DNA of 64,000 nt from positions 1-64,000 of the forward strand of contig CAICTM010000063.1 of assembly GCA_903772945.1 (NCBI GenBank). The letters run 5' to 3'. How positions within the stretch are numbered: the stretch's first letter is position 1; every line of letters begins with the position of its first letter. The notes below the pieces were generated by a model, which saw nothing but the letters and a program-made list of their open reading frames with translations, did not search any database and was not told the DNA's origin. Both the position numbers and the translations under genes were made by a program. The DNA comes from Seminavis robusta. Taxonomy: Eukaryota > Bacillariophyta > Bacillariophyceae > Naviculales > Naviculaceae. Positions 10,971 to 22,175 of the stretch are shown here, piece by piece.

Positions 10971-11531
10971 ATGTACATCCCTCAGACTGAACTCCTCATC
11001 AATGCTGATATCAGCATTGTCAGCCGCAAGCGCTCTCGCGCTCAACTCGAAGCCACTGTCGCTGTTCCTGAACTCAAGAAGCGACGTGTGGTTGTTACCC
11101 AAGAACAAACGCCAAAGAAATCCGTCCGATTTGCTCCTGAACAAAACCAAGTAGTGATTGTCTCCACTGCCTCCTCTTCCGAAACTTGGTACAGTGCTCA
11201 GGATTACGCCGGCTTCAAGTTTAACATGAAGCGCGATGTTCTCTACTTGGCCCAACTCTGCAAGACTGGCAACTGCCAATACATGGACCGCAGCGAATAC
11301 AGCGCCTTGGGCTTGGAAAAGTACTGCTGCTCCAGCGGCGACCAAAAGAAGTCCAAAATGATGAAGATGCAACGCATCCGATGTGTATTGGACCAGCAAA
11401 TGTTGCAACGCCTTCAGGGACGCAGCGAGCCAGAAACCATCCAGTTCATGGCTCACGTCTTGTCCCAAGAAGCTGTCATCAAGGCACTCCAGCGAGCTGG
11501 CCGTGTGGCCGCTGCCTTTGGCCACAATTAA
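10971..11531 (+). CDS. Small basic protein with KSVRF (PP1-docking-like) motif
   Basis: 186 residues. I chose the ATG at 10971 (MYIPQTELLINADISIV) because the 95 codons upstream in the same frame are of low quality. Two basic clusters that could be nuclear localisation signals (RKRSR at 19-23, KKRR at 36-39) precede KSVRF at 50-54. This fits the [RK]-x(0,1)-[VI]-x-[FW] consensus that docks protein phosphatase 1. It is followed by ETWYSAQDYAGFK, a W/Y-rich block seen in many small diatom proteins (recalled), then two predicted helices (about 115-180). There is no membrane segment or signal peptide. A role as a nuclear PP1-associated regulator is inference only. Confidence 0.8.
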   Translation: MYIPQTELLINADISIVSRKRSRAQLEATVAVPELKKRRVVVTQEQTPKKSVRFAPEQNQVVIVSTASSSETWYSAQDYAGFKFNMKRDVLYLAQLCKTGNCQYMDRSEYSALGLEKYCCSSGDQKKSKMMKMQRIRCVLDQQMLQRLQGRSEPETIQFMAHVLSQEAVIKALQRAGRVAAAFGHN

Positions 11532-14500
11532 AAAGTTCTTCCTCCAATCTCCTCTTCCACAATCAAATTTTCCAAAAAGAGCCGCTGACATTTACAGCGC
11601 CACAACTGTACAATACTACTATCATGTAAATCAAATTGCTACTAATAATACCAACTTCAAACCTCCAAACTCATTATCTAATCACATCTAGCTAGCTATT
11701 AGAGTCCCCAACAAGCTAGACTATCTTAGTGTATTAAATTCCATTGTCGTTCTCAACTCAAAGCTGCTGCTAACCGTACCACCAAGAGCCATTCCAACAC
11801 TTCCTCCGTTGCGGTGGCATCGGTTTCGGTGCCGGCCACTGCTGACACCAAAAGGGGGTTTCAACCCATGAAAAGGGGGCAAGCTTTGCGGAAGCAAGGC
11901 TGAAACGAAGATTCAAACTAAGGGCGCCCCAGATTCGATTCATCATTCGATTATTCAGTCAAGGTTCCTTGACTGGCAACCGCCACCCATCACACCACCC
12001 TGGCACTACTAGTACGTATCTACCTGCTACATACATATTGGCTTGCATTACATCTCACCCTTGATGTCAATAAGAGTAGTGCCATGGTAGTCAAAGTAAA
12101 GCTGGCAGATACACACACAACAACCAGAAGAAAAGAACCCTGTTATGAAGGAGCTTGAATTATTAAAGCTGGCAGATACGCACACAACAAAGAGATGAAA
12201 AGAAGAATGAGCTTGAAGGCTTGAAGGCTTGAAGGACCAATGCTTTGGTGCTAGCTACTCCAGTAGTAGTCTACTACCTACTACAGTACTAGTAGAGCGC
12301 TCTGGATGGGCCGCATCTGAGGCACTCATCATACTTTTCAATTACAGTGTACTATAGACTTTAGACTTTGGCTCTTCCTGGGCTTGTGGGCTTCTCAAGT
12401 CTACGACCTGATTGCTCTACCAGAGATCTACTAGCTGATCTACTCGAGTACTACAGTACAGCTGGATTGTGGCGACCGAGCTGTAACCATCACATCAGAC
12501 TACATAAGCGAGGACCTGTTGACAATACCGCTTAAATCACCATCTTGAGGGGCTTCTAGTATGTAGCTAGAAGAGGTTATAAAGGGAAACCTTTCACTCT
12601 GGCCAGCTAGAGTAGTGGACCCATGATATTATTGGAGCTCTTGGGTTACTCCTCGGTTACTCATCAGTAGGGTCTACTCGTACTAGCTCCAATCTCCAAT
12701 GACAGAGAAACTCCCAAACTTAAGTGTCTTTTTCTCTTTTTCCCATCAGCTTTCTGCGTGCTAGCTAGCTAGAGAGCCAGCGCTGATTCTTTTCCGTAAC
12801 AGGCAGGCCCCACCCAGTTCGGAAGGGATTGGATTGGCCTTCAAGGAGCGAACGTAATGCTATTGCCCGATTGCAACTGAATGGTTGGAGGTTGGAGGAA
12901 GAACTTGGAAGGAAGAAGAGCCCTCACACAGGCTTCAGGCTTCCAATCCCAAGGCTCTTTGTACTTGTTTGGCTGTACACACTGTAGCTCCTACCGGTAC
13001 CCATGCTGCATGCTCCACTCATGGGCTCATGGCTAATGGTACTAGCTACTAGTACAAGAATTAGACTGCCTTCGGTTTGGGTGTGGAGGTCGGCTGTCGG
13101 CGGCAGAATGATCAGCCCCGAGTGGCAGTCAGTAAAATGCCTGCTACGCTGGCTTCTATCTGAACAGTCCAACAGGAACCTGAACCTTACCGGTACGAGT
13201 CCTGTCTCAAGGCAACAAAAACAAATAATGAAAGCGGTACTGTGCTGCTGGGCGGGGAAGAAACCTATTACCTGTTGCTTCTTGCGGGGCAATGCAATGA
13301 ATGTTACTGGAGCATGCTAGGTTTGCCCAGTAACAAAGCAAGAGGAGTAGAGTGAGGAGAACTTTGCAAGCTAGTTGATCTCTAGTAAACGAGACTTCTT
13401 CCATGGTAATCTAGCACTATTTAGCAGCTATCAGGTGCATGACCGCAACACTGTTGGTTGGTTTCGCCTTGAACAGGGTCTTTCTTCTTCCAAGCAAGAT
13501 GATTCTACGGTAGCAAAAAATGTTCTGTTCTACAACTACTTGCTTCTCCTCGGGATTCCTCTGTTGCTGGGTTGCTTGCTTGGGGCAAACTGTAGTTGCA
13601 AAAAGTTTACGGTACACCAGTGAAGATGCAAGTGGGGAACTCCCTCGCCCGAGCTCTCGCCCGTGCCTTTATCATGTAAAGCAAATCCAGCAAGATTCTC
13701 TGGAGGGGCAACAGATGGTACGTACTGATACATGTACATGTAGCCAGGGCTACCATAGCGATGGCAACAAAGAATCTGTGCAGCTCTTGGTAGGTCTCTT
13801 GGTCAGTAGCACACGTTAAACACCGTGGAAACCCATCGTGGAAAACCCAATCTGCCAGAGAGCTTCCTGTGCGAGACGACCAATGCCGGTACCAGTACCG
13901 TACCACCTGGCAGGCCAACCATTGGTTGTGCGGAGGTCTTGCTTGTGTTCTACAATCGGATTTCCAGTATTGATTAGACTACAGTGCAGGGATAATGAGT
14001 CGAGTCGAGTCGCGACAGGTGCCGAATGCATGCCATGCATTCTGCATGATAAGGGCCAGCGGCGACCCAATGGTTGCGTCCATCGGACTCGACTCGACTC
14101 GCTCAAATAAATGCTACTGCAGTGCTATCTAGAGCTACGCACTGGCTCTGGACAGCGGGAGCTGCAATCTTTATCCACGAGGCAGCTTTGCGAAAGAGTT
14201 CCAGCCAGCTACTACTAGCTAGAGGACTTTTGGTTGGCGATTACCGGTAGCTGGTAGCTGCTTTCGAAGACTACATGCATACATACAACGTCATGTACTC
14301 CAAAGCTCTTTAGAGCTCTCTTTTTAGTCACCGTAGCGGTACCGGTTTGAGACTCCTGATGAGTGCTGAGGTGGTTGCGATTGTGGCGACCATTCAACAT
14401 TCAACCATCAGAGCTTTGACCGGAATCTCACTGTCCACGTTCCACGTAGCCAACCACTACTCGAGTATCGTACTGTGTGTAGGCTGCTACAGTACACCGT

Positions 14501-15152
14501 AGAATTACATGTATTTCTGATGCTCGCATCCCGTCACATTCTTCTTCTTTTACTACCGGTACACCGGTACCATCGCGCACGGGAGTATCTTCCGTGAGCT
14601 CTTCCGTCTTCCGTGGTGGTCGATTCATTTGCTTCGCCTCAACGCGCGCCACAAACCACACAAGGCCCCAACCACTTAACGGAGTAAAGAATAGTGAGAG
14701 GGCGCAGAAGGGATTCAAAGTCAAAGAGTACAGTGAGTATCCTAAGTAAGCTGTAAATAGTGGTGTATTTTGACCATCTTGCTTAGACAGTGGATGAAAA
14801 GAGCCTGAGGCTTATATCAAGATATTTCGACTAGCGGGAATGCGGAAGACTCCTAACTCCGATTCTCTTGCGTGGAAAGATACTTAGAAAGGTCTTTGGG
14901 GTGGCGTCCAGAAGTGTCTCCTGCAGCGCAAAAAGTGCTCAGCCATCTCACAAACTGGTTCATCCACTTTTATCCAGCCTGAATCTTGCTAGCTAGTGCA
15001 TGCTCACTGGTGCTTTTTTGGCCAAGAGCCAAAAAACTTTTCTCTCAACCCGGCATTGTCGTATTTTCGAACGGACTCACTCACTTGTTGTCTCGAGCAC
15101 AAATTTTCCTCCTCATCACTTATTACTGCACATCAACAACACATCAACAACC
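11532..15152. other. Gene-poor intergenic stretch with a 67-bp tandem duplication
   Basis: A two-copy degenerate tandem repeat starts at 12098 and 12165, sharing AAAGCTGGCAGATAC, CACACAACAA, a GAAAAGAA block and GAGCTTGAA. It is followed by three GCTTGAAG units (about 12210-12236). Otherwise there are only short frames and many CTAGCTAG, TACCGGTA and GGTACC words. GAGTCGAGTCG/CGACTCGACTC runs occur near 13998 and 14090. No RNA genes recognised. Confidence 0.6.
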
Positions 15153-16349
15153 ATGGCACCCTCTCTTTTATTGCTGGTGGACTATTCCAAGCACCGTGCG
15201 GATATCGCCAATGCTAGTTTCTCCGATAGCTTCAGTGGGCATGATTCGGCTGCCTCCTTTGGCTGTACCTCACTGGACGACAAACTGGATACCAGCACAC
15301 GGACACAGAGCACCGTGTCCTCGGACCGTAGTTGCAGCAGTATCAGTACTACCAGCGATGAACGTCCCATTTGCTTTCGCGTGAGACGTTCTTCCATTAG
15401 TGGCTCTACTTTTACTACTACTACTATTAATACCGCTACACATACTGTCAACCACAGTCCTGTTTCGAGTGCAAGTCCTACAGTGAACTACGGCTCCCCC
15501 ACCACCACCAGCGACAGACCGTCCAGCACGGACCGCTTTCATCACTCACTTCAAGAACTCAACTTTACCGGCAGTAATCATGACAAGAAGATGAAACGGA
15601 GACACAGCACCACCAGTGTCGACTCTACAGCCGATAGCATCGACCTTCGCCTTCAATATGCCAGTTGGAAACGCAAGCAAGAGAGTCTCCTCAGCATGTC
15701 GGCCCAAATAGCCACCAGCAATACGGACTACTATGAGCGCAAACGACAACAACGTCGCAGTGGATCCATGCCTTTCTTAGCATCGTCCTCGGCCGCTACT
15801 GCCAATAATAGGAATCACCCGGATTCCCTTTCCCGACACCATTCGTACCATGGAATCAGCTACCATCACCAGGAACCATCACAACAACAACAACAACAAC
15901 AACCACAACATGGACGACCCTCTACGACTACCCGACAGAGTAGCTCGAAACGACGATCAACCATGAATCAATCGTCTCCACGGAAACCCCCTCAGCATTC
16001 ACCTCCACGACCCCGCCGCACACTGCTGGCGAGATCCGCCTCGTCGCGTCGCAACCTCGTGTCGGAAACACCCATGAGTTTGGATTCCTCGTCGCAACAC
16101 CGACTCCGCAATCGCATGTCGAGATCCGAACGTATTTCTTCGACACCCGCCAACAATAATTCCGACTTTGTCACGGGCTCTCGAATTCGACGGTTGGATA
16201 CCAGCAGCAGCAATCACAACAATAGCACTGGCCTCAGTCGAAGCAGCGTTCACAATCGAGCATCCAGTGTGCACACTAGTAGAACTACGACCAGTGTGCA
16301 CAATCGAACATCCATTCTGCCCACGCATAAAATGTTGGGGTATGAATAA
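15153..16349 (+). CDS. Family member B: LVDYSK/FVTGSRIRR protein
   Basis: 398 residues from the ATG at 15153, which sits in an ACCATGG-type context directly before the family block; an ATG 51 codons upstream is open but adds unlikely sequence. Seen: MAPSLLLLVDYSKHR at 1-15; CFRVRRSS at about 73-80; a Ser/Thr/Asn linker; DRFHHSLQEL at about 127-136; many R-x-x-S sites; a Gln tract at about 15885-15905; FVTGSRIRR at 339-347. Unlike its paralogues it has about 50 residues beyond that block, made of imperfect repeats of SVHNR(A/T)S. Probably intracellular and disordered; function unknown. Confidence 0.85.
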   Translation: MAPSLLLLVDYSKHRADIANASFSDSFSGHDSAASFGCTSLDDKLDTSTRTQSTVSSDRSCSSISTTSDERPICFRVRRSSISGSTFTTTTINTATHTVNHSPVSSASPTVNYGSPTTTSDRPSSTDRFHHSLQELNFTGSNHDKKMKRRHSTTSVDSTADSIDLRLQYASWKRKQESLLSMSAQIATSNTDYYERKRQQRRSGSMPFLASSSAATANNRNHPDSLSRHHSYHGISYHHQEPSQQQQQQQPQHGRPSTTTRQSSSKRRSTMNQSSPRKPPQHSPPRPRRTLLARSASSRRNLVSETPMSLDSSSQHRLRNRMSRSERISSTPANNNSDFVTGSRIRRLDTSSSNHNNSTGLSRSSVHNRASSVHTSRTTTSVHNRTSILPTHKMLGYE

Positions 16350-17432
16350 AGCAAAGAGACAAACTAGCTAGTAGGCTAGCTACATACATAGCTAACGGAT
16401 AGCTACAAACATAAACGTTGACATCATGGTGCATTTTGATCTACTGAGTTGACCTTCATTGAGGAAATTACTAGCATAAAGTCGCCCTCTCTCTCTAGCT
16501 AGCTAGTTGAGAGATAGCCCTGGTGCCGGTGGTCACCGCCATTTGATGCCCATGCCCCTACATCACAGCCAAGAAACGTTCACATCCATCCGTCGATTCA
16601 AAAATCCACAGGTACCACCGTCGGGATACAGGTACCTCCTAGCTAGGTACCGGTACCTGGTGTAGCCAAGCTGGGGAGGAGGTATAATACTGGGTTTGGG
16701 TATCTTGTTTTGCCTGGTAGCCTTTCGCGCTGAATCTTCTGCCATCCGCAAGCAACATACTGGTTGGCACAGTGGTACCTATCCGTAACCTGGTCAGAGC
16801 ATACCGGAACCTGGTCAGAGCATCCTACTCTTCATGGCGTCTTGCTTGCTTGGTTGCTGGGGTGCTCTTGTTCCGAAACTGCGTTGAGCTGCGCGTTGCA
16901 TGGTAAACCTGCCTTCTCATCACGATAATATGCTCTTGCTGGTGGTGTACCGTAGCATTTCGATGGATGAGGATAGCATAGAACTAGCTAGCTACTAGAC
17001 GACCGGCCGCGGCCGGAATTTCTGTGGCGTAACCGGCCACCGGTACGGTACTGGTTATCTAGTGAGTAGTAGATGCCATTAGAAGAAACACATCAATTGA
17101 AAAGGCACTCCAGATGGTGATTCCACACGCCAAAGGCCTAAAACAGTGCCCGTGGAAATGGACGAGTCCCTGTAACATTGCTAACTAGTATCTCAATGAA
17201 TGAATTAATGAATCGAATCCACCATCCACCATGGATTTTGTTGTGCTGACAACTGCCAAGCAACGGTTTGCGGGCCAACCAGAAGCACGTGTTCTGCTGA
17301 GCTATTGCAGCTGCTTTTAGTTCGTCGCTCTTGCAAGAAAGCAAAATGAATCACACCGCCAACTTCATTCGGAAAAGAGTGCTCCAGGCTGAAGCCAAGC
17401 AACCGAAAAATCTTGCGGGTAAGATCCCCTAG
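16350..17432. other. Intergenic with clustered CTAGCTAG and GGTACC words
   Basis: CTAGCTAG-type words near 16365, 16375, 16495, 16640, 16985 and 17430; ACCGGTACC near 16645 and 17040; duplicated CCTGGTCAGAGCAT near 16790 and 16811. No gene seen. Confidence 0.5.
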
Positions 17433-20400
17433 CTAGCTAGGGTTAGTGCAGCCACAGTTGCAACCACAGAGGGGGGAACCAGAGCCCAGGCAGTCAAAGC
17501 TCAGTGTGCAACGAGCTGGAGGCTCTTTGGAAGACACCATGAACGTGCAGCTGGGATCTTGTAGGTAACACAGATCTTCTGGAATGATGCCCCCGATGCT
17601 CTCGCTGCCTCGTAGATCGACAGTGGTCAACTGGTTCGACGTCGCAAGGGTGGCAAACTCAACGGGGATGGATCCACTCAGGAATGGGTTGTTGGAGATA
17701 TTCAAGGTTTGGAGGTTTGTCAGCATACCCAATTGCGATGGAAGGACGCTCGTCAAAATATTGTCCGCCAATTTGAGCTCCCTAAGGCTGCCAAGCATAC
17801 CGAGCTGATGCGGGATGGGGCCTGTGAAAGCATTGCGTGTCAGAGATAGCTTCCCTAGCGAACTCATCAATCCCAGCTCGGATGGGATCGGCCCTTCAAA
17901 CTCGTTGGAATCCAACAGCAACTCAGTCAGAAATTGCAAGTTCAGTGGTGGGAGCGCTCCAGTAATGGCATTGCCGCGGATATGCAACCTTCCCAAATTC
18001 GTCAGCCTGCTAAATTCCAGAGGCAACGAGCCTGACAATTTCATGCCATCCATCAGCAAAGCCTCAAGATTTGTGGCAGAACCCAACTCCGAGGGGATAG
18101 GGCCAGTAATGCCATTGCATCGAAGCATAGAGATTACCTCTAGCCTCGAGAGTCTCCCAAGCTCGGACGGGATTTGACCTTCAAAGTCGGTGCCGGCCAT
18201 TCTCAGATTTCTCAACTCCAAGCGACCTAATTCGGTGGGGATGAATCCGGTGAAAGCGTTGCCATCCAGAGCCACGTCCGTCAAGCGTTCCATGTTTCCC
18301 ATTTCAGTTGGCAGCTGGCCTGTCAGTTTGTTGACAAGTATATCAAAGCGAACAAGATTGCTCATCGAGCCAATCCAAGATGGGAGGGTTCCAGTTAATT
18401 GGTTGAAACCCAAATGCAGTATGTTTAGGGACGTCATTTGTGCCACTTCGGTTGGCACCATGTCTTGTAGATTGTTGCGAATGAAATTGAACGTTAGATC
18501 CAGGTTTTCCAGCGATGTCAGCAGCGCGATTTCTCGTGGCAAATGGGGTGTACCCTTGTCGCCCAGGTTCAAAAAATTCAGATGGATTGTGCGGACATCG
18601 CCTCTGCCATTGCACTGATCATCTCTCCAAAGTCCTTCATAGGTATTGTCCTCTATCCAATCGCCAGTACTGGGGTCGAAATACCCATTGCTGCTGGCAA
18701 ACCAGATGCATTCCGATTTGGTATCGTCCAGCCATCGACTCGATGCATAGTCGGGCCAGCTGGGTCCCTCGAGAGAATAAAAGATTGCTGCCAACACAAA
18801 CAACTGTTCCTTCCTCCATTCGGGAAGGTTTGTAACGTTTCGATGATTGTTCAACCAGTCGTAGGCTTTCCATTGTGGAGTACTTGCGTTGTTGAGACTT
18901 TCCAAAGTGTAGTCTGGCAAGGATGCCAAGAGACCAGCCAATGCACCGGATGGAGCGGACGAGGGTGACATGGAGGGTGTCACGGAGGGACTGATTGTTG
19001 GTTCACTGGTTATCAAAACCACCGCTGACGACGCCGTGCCGCTTCCAATTCCAAAAGCCAACCCAAAGATGATGGCCAGAATGGCAATGACGAGGAGGAA
19101 GATACCGATTTTGCGGTACTGATCTTGTTTAGCTTTCTGTGCGTCAGGATCCATTTCCCGTGCATGGCCAAATACCTCTGGTTCGGCTTCAAGTTCGTCT
19201 TCTTCGATAGGCATGGCATGAACCAGTTGACTGTCACTGACGACGCGCACCGTGTGTGGTCGAGGAGGACTGGCAGTAATGTTGTTTTGACTGGCAAAGG
19301 TACTGGAGCTGATAGACATGAAGCTGTTTCCCGTCGGATGATTGCCTATGGCGGAAAAGGAAGGAACGTGCAAACTCTCCCAAGAGCCCATTGTTCCGCC
19401 GAAACCAAAGGCGCCCGGACGACTCTCAATTTGTGGTGAAATGGGTCGTCCGCGATTGAGCGCGGGCAAGGGAACAGGGAATGCTCCGACCAGGTCGACG
19501 GCGTCCATCATGTTTCGAGAGTCAATAACCTCGTTTCTGGGAAGAGCGCGAGCTCTGAATCTGCTGTTAGGATCAGAATCACCATTGCTGTCCTTTCCCA
19601 TAGAAGCCAAAACTGCCGCATCTTGTTGGGCCTCCAAATCCGAGCGCTGTTTGCCTCCATTTGTTGTTGGACTGTTCTTTCCCATGGAAGCCAAAACTGC
19701 TGCATCTTGTTGGGCCTCCAAATCCGTGCGCTGTTTGCTGCCGTTTCTTGGACTGTCCTTGGACATGGAAGCTAAAACTGTTGCATCTTGTTGAGCCTCC
19801 AAATCCGTGCGCTGTTTGCTGCCGTTTCTTGGACTGTCCTTGGACATGGAAGCTAAAACTGCTGCATCTTGTTGAGCCTCCAAATCCGTGCGCTGTTTGC
19901 TTACGTTTGTTGGACTGTCCTTTCGCAGCTGTTCCATCGAAGCCAAAACTGCCATTTCTTGTTGAGCCTCCAAATCCGTGAGCTGTTTTTCCCCTTTTGC
20001 TCCACCGTTCTTTTGCTGTTCCTCGGGACCAGAACGAATTGATTGTTGTTCGTGCTCATCAGAATAGTGCGAGCGATTGGATCCATTTCCGAGTCGACGG
20101 TTTGCAATTGCCTCCTTTTCCTCAAGAATGTTGGAACTCGCATCAGAGACGCGGGAGGACCGACGGGAGATGTGGGAGGACCCACGATTAGCAATGGCTT
20201 GCTTTTCCTCCAGAATGTTTGAGCTTCCGTGGGATTCAGATCCATCTCCCGAGAAACGATCAGCAACGGCTTGGCTTTCCAGCTTGGCGCTACCGGTACG
20301 ATTCTTTTTGCCCCTTCTTAGCCCAAACGTACCCAAGGCGCCATCGGATGTCTTGTTGCGCCGAGGCACGCTGAACCGGGATACGGTTTGGTTGACAACA

Positions 20401-22175
20401 GTTGTGCTCGGCTTCTTTTTGCCCCTTCTTAGTCCAAACATACCGAAGGTACCATCGGAGCTCTTGCTGCGTCCAGGCACAGTAAACCGGGTTTTAGCTC
20501 GGTTCACACCCGACGCGCCCGATTTGGATCTGGAAGGAGTTTCCCTCCTAGGGCAAGACACAATGGTAGAGCTTCCACTGTTGTGGTTGGAGGGTCGACG
20601 ATTGGCAATGGCTTGTTTTTCATCCAGAATGGAGGAGGTTCCATGGGACGACCGATGGTTCAAACTGTCTTGCCGTTGATGCCCACTGTGTGAGAAGCGG
20701 CGATTGGCAATTGCTTGTTTTTCCTCCAGAAGGGAGGAGGTTGCGTGGGAGGACCGATGGTTCAATGTGTCGTGTTGTTCATGCCCACTATGTGAGTGAT
20801 CAGATCCATTCCCAAAACGACGATTAGCAATTGCTTGTTTTTCCGCAAGACGGGAGGAAGTGCCATGGGAGGACCGATGATTCAAAGTGTCTTGATGCCC
20901 ATGCCCAATGTGTGAGTGGTCCGATCCATCCCCAAAGCGGCGGTTTGCAATGGCTTGCTTCTCAGCAAGGAGGGAGGAAGTTCCGTGGGAGGATCGATGA
21001 TTCAAAGTGTCTTGCTGTCCATGCCTACTAGACGGTCTTTGTGCATGGTCAGATCCACCTCCAAAGCGACGATTTGCAATTGCTTGTTTTCCCTCTAGAA
21101 GGGAGGAGGTTCCATGAGAGGACCGATGATTTGCCATATCTTGCTGTCCATGCCCACTATGTGCATGGTCAGATCCGTGCCCAAAGCGACGATTTGCGAT
21201 GGCGTGCTTCTCCGCAAGAAGGGATGAGGCTCCATGGGAGGACCGATGATTCGCCAGGTTGTGTTGTCCATGCCCAATTTGTGGATGGTCAGATCCACCT
21301 CCAAAACGCCGATTTGCGATGGCCTGCTTTTCAGCCAGCATGTCGGAGCTTTCATTGGAGTGCTTCGAGGACCGATGGTTCGCAACGGCTTGCTTTTCTT
21401 CTAAAAGGGAAACAGGGGTGCCTGACGTGTTGTTGGAGAGTCTGCCTCTGTGGTCACTGTTTGCTACCAACCCAGTGTGCGGTTCCCTTCTGTCGTCTGT
21501 TCGATGGATTTTTTCTTGTTCGATTTGAGACGAGATCAAGCTGGCAATTACGGCCGCGTCGTATTCCTCTTTACCATGATCAGTCGAATCGCCCTTATTG
21601 TCGTCGTCGTTTTCCTCCTCAATTCTGTCAATTATCTTTTCGAAAGTGTCACTGTCCCAGCTGTTGCTCAGTTTGAGTTGAAGGCTACAATCCGATTTTT
21701 CCTTGAATATACCACTCGATCGTTCCTTGAATATTCCACTGGACCGGCTATTGTTCAAACTGCTGCTGGAGATAGAGAATCCACTGCTGTTGAAACTTCT
21801 GCGAATAGATGCCTTTAGGGCTTCATCGGATTGTTCCTTGAACGACGTCCTCGACGTGAAACTCACCCAACTGTCGTTGTGGTCACGATTGTCGGTTGGG
21901 ACGGTTGTCCTGCCATTGCTACTGGCGTTTGTCACGACATCGTCTTCTTGCTCTTCCTCAACTTCTCTCAGGTTGGACAAGGAAGGATCTCTCAAGTTGG
22001 ACAAGGAAGGATACATGGACGGTACAAAGAGAGAATTCGATTCATACGTCAATGCCGATACCATGGTCTGATCGCTTTCCCGACGCTGTGGCGGCACTTC
22101 CACCTCTTCGAAGGGACGTTCCAACCGAGGGTCGCGAAACTCATCTTCCTGCACTGGGACTTCTAATCGCTCCAT
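17433..22175 (-). CDS. Giant LRR membrane protein with cytosolic repeat tail
   Basis: 1580 residues from the ATG at 22175 (MERLEVPVQEDEF); the TTG four codons upstream is not a start. Residues 1 to about 1020 are a predicted cytosolic region: seven good and three or four degenerate copies of an ~40-residue unit with EKQAIANRRFG and LNHRSSHGTSS, then five ~27-residue units with DLEAQQDAAVLASM. One hydrophobic helix (IGIFLLVIAILAIIFGLAFG, about 1022-1044) follows. The C-terminal part has a pre-LRR domain with A-x-x-WL and FVLAAIFYSLEG, then about ten plant-type LRRs (L-x-G-x-IP-x-ELG), and a Cys-rich end (SFDC, then CGCNCGC). There is no signal peptide or kinase. This implies type II topology: N-terminus in the cytosol, LRRs outside or in a lumen. 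Likely a recognition or adhesion receptor signalling through partners. Confidence 0.85.
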   Translation of the reverse strand: MERLEVPVQEDEFRDPRLERPFEEVEVPPQRRESDQTMVSALTYESNSLFVPSMYPSLSNLRDPSLSNLREVEEEQEDDVVTNASSNGRTTVPTDNRDHNDSWVSFTSRTSFKEQSDEALKASIRRSFNSSGFSISSSSLNNSRSSGIFKERSSGIFKEKSDCSLQLKLSNSWDSDTFEKIIDRIEEENDDDNKGDSTDHGKEEYDAAVIASLISSQIEQEKIHRTDDRREPHTGLVANSDHRGRLSNNTSGTPVSLLEEKQAVANHRSSKHSNESSDMLAEKQAIANRRFGGGSDHPQIGHGQHNLANHRSSHGASSLLAEKHAIANRRFGHGSDHAHSGHGQQDMANHRSSHGTSSLLEGKQAIANRRFGGGSDHAQRPSSRHGQQDTLNHRSSHGTSSLLAEKQAIANRRFGDGSDHSHIGHGHQDTLNHRSSHGTSSRLAEKQAIANRRFGNGSDHSHSGHEQHDTLNHRSSHATSSLLEEKQAIANRRFSHSGHQRQDSLNHRSSHGTSSILDEKQAIANRRPSNHNSGSSTIVSCPRRETPSRSKSGASGVNRAKTRFTVPGRSKSSDGTFGMFGLRRGKKKPSTTVVNQTVSRFSVPRRNKTSDGALGTFGLRRGKKNRTGSAKLESQAVADRFSGDGSESHGSSNILEEKQAIANRGSSHISRRSSRVSDASSNILEEKEAIANRRLGNGSNRSHYSDEHEQQSIRSGPEEQQKNGGAKGEKQLTDLEAQQEMAVLASMEQLRKDSPTNVSKQRTDLEAQQDAAVLASMSKDSPRNGSKQRTDLEAQQDATVLASMSKDSPRNGSKQRTDLEAQQDAAVLASMGKNSPTTNGGKQRSDLEAQQDAAVLASMGKDSNGDSDPNSRFRARALPRNEVIDSRNMMDAVDLVGAFPVPLPALNRGRPISPQIESRPGAFGFGGTMGSWESLHVPSFSAIGNHPTGNSFMSISSSTFASQNNITASPPRPHTVRVVSDSQLVHAMPIEEDELEAEPEVFGHAREMDPDAQKAKQDQYRKIGIFLLVIAILAIIFGLAFGIGSGTASSAVVLITSEPTISPSVTPSMSPSSAPSGALAGLLASLPDYTLESLNNASTPQWKAYDWLNNHRNVTNLPEWRKEQLFVLAAIFYSLEGPSWPDYASSRWLDDTKSECIWFASSNGYFDPSTGDWIEDNTYEGLWRDDQCNGRGDVRTIHLNFLNLGDKGTPHLPREIALLTSLENLDLTFNFIRNNLQDMVPTEVAQMTSLNILHLGFNQLTGTLPSWIGSMSNLVRFDILVNKLTGQLPTEMGNMERLTDVALDGNAFTGFIPTELGRLELRNLRMAGTDFEGQIPSELGRLSRLEVISMLRCNGITGPIPSELGSATNLEALLMDGMKLSGSLPLEFSRLTNLGRLHIRGNAITGALPPLNLQFLTELLLDSNEFEGPIPSELGLMSSLGKLSLTRNAFTGPIPHQLGMLGSLRELKLADNILTSVLPSQLGMLTNLQTLNISNNPFLSGSIPVEFATLATSNQLTTVDLRGSESIGGIIPEDLCYLQDPSCTFMVSSKEPPARCTLSFDCLGSGSPLCGCNCGCTNPS

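Noticed and set aside
10950-11591. 213-codon minus-strand frame
   Set aside because: Covers the KSVRF gene on the opposite strand; the plus-strand protein has better composition and family-like blocks.
13003-14110. Several 65-105-codon frames on both strands
   Set aside because: No domain, no plausible start context, mutually overlapping; treated as chance frames.
19342-21818. Several plus-strand frames of 100-211 codons
   Set aside because: Antisense shadows of the repeats in the large LRR gene.
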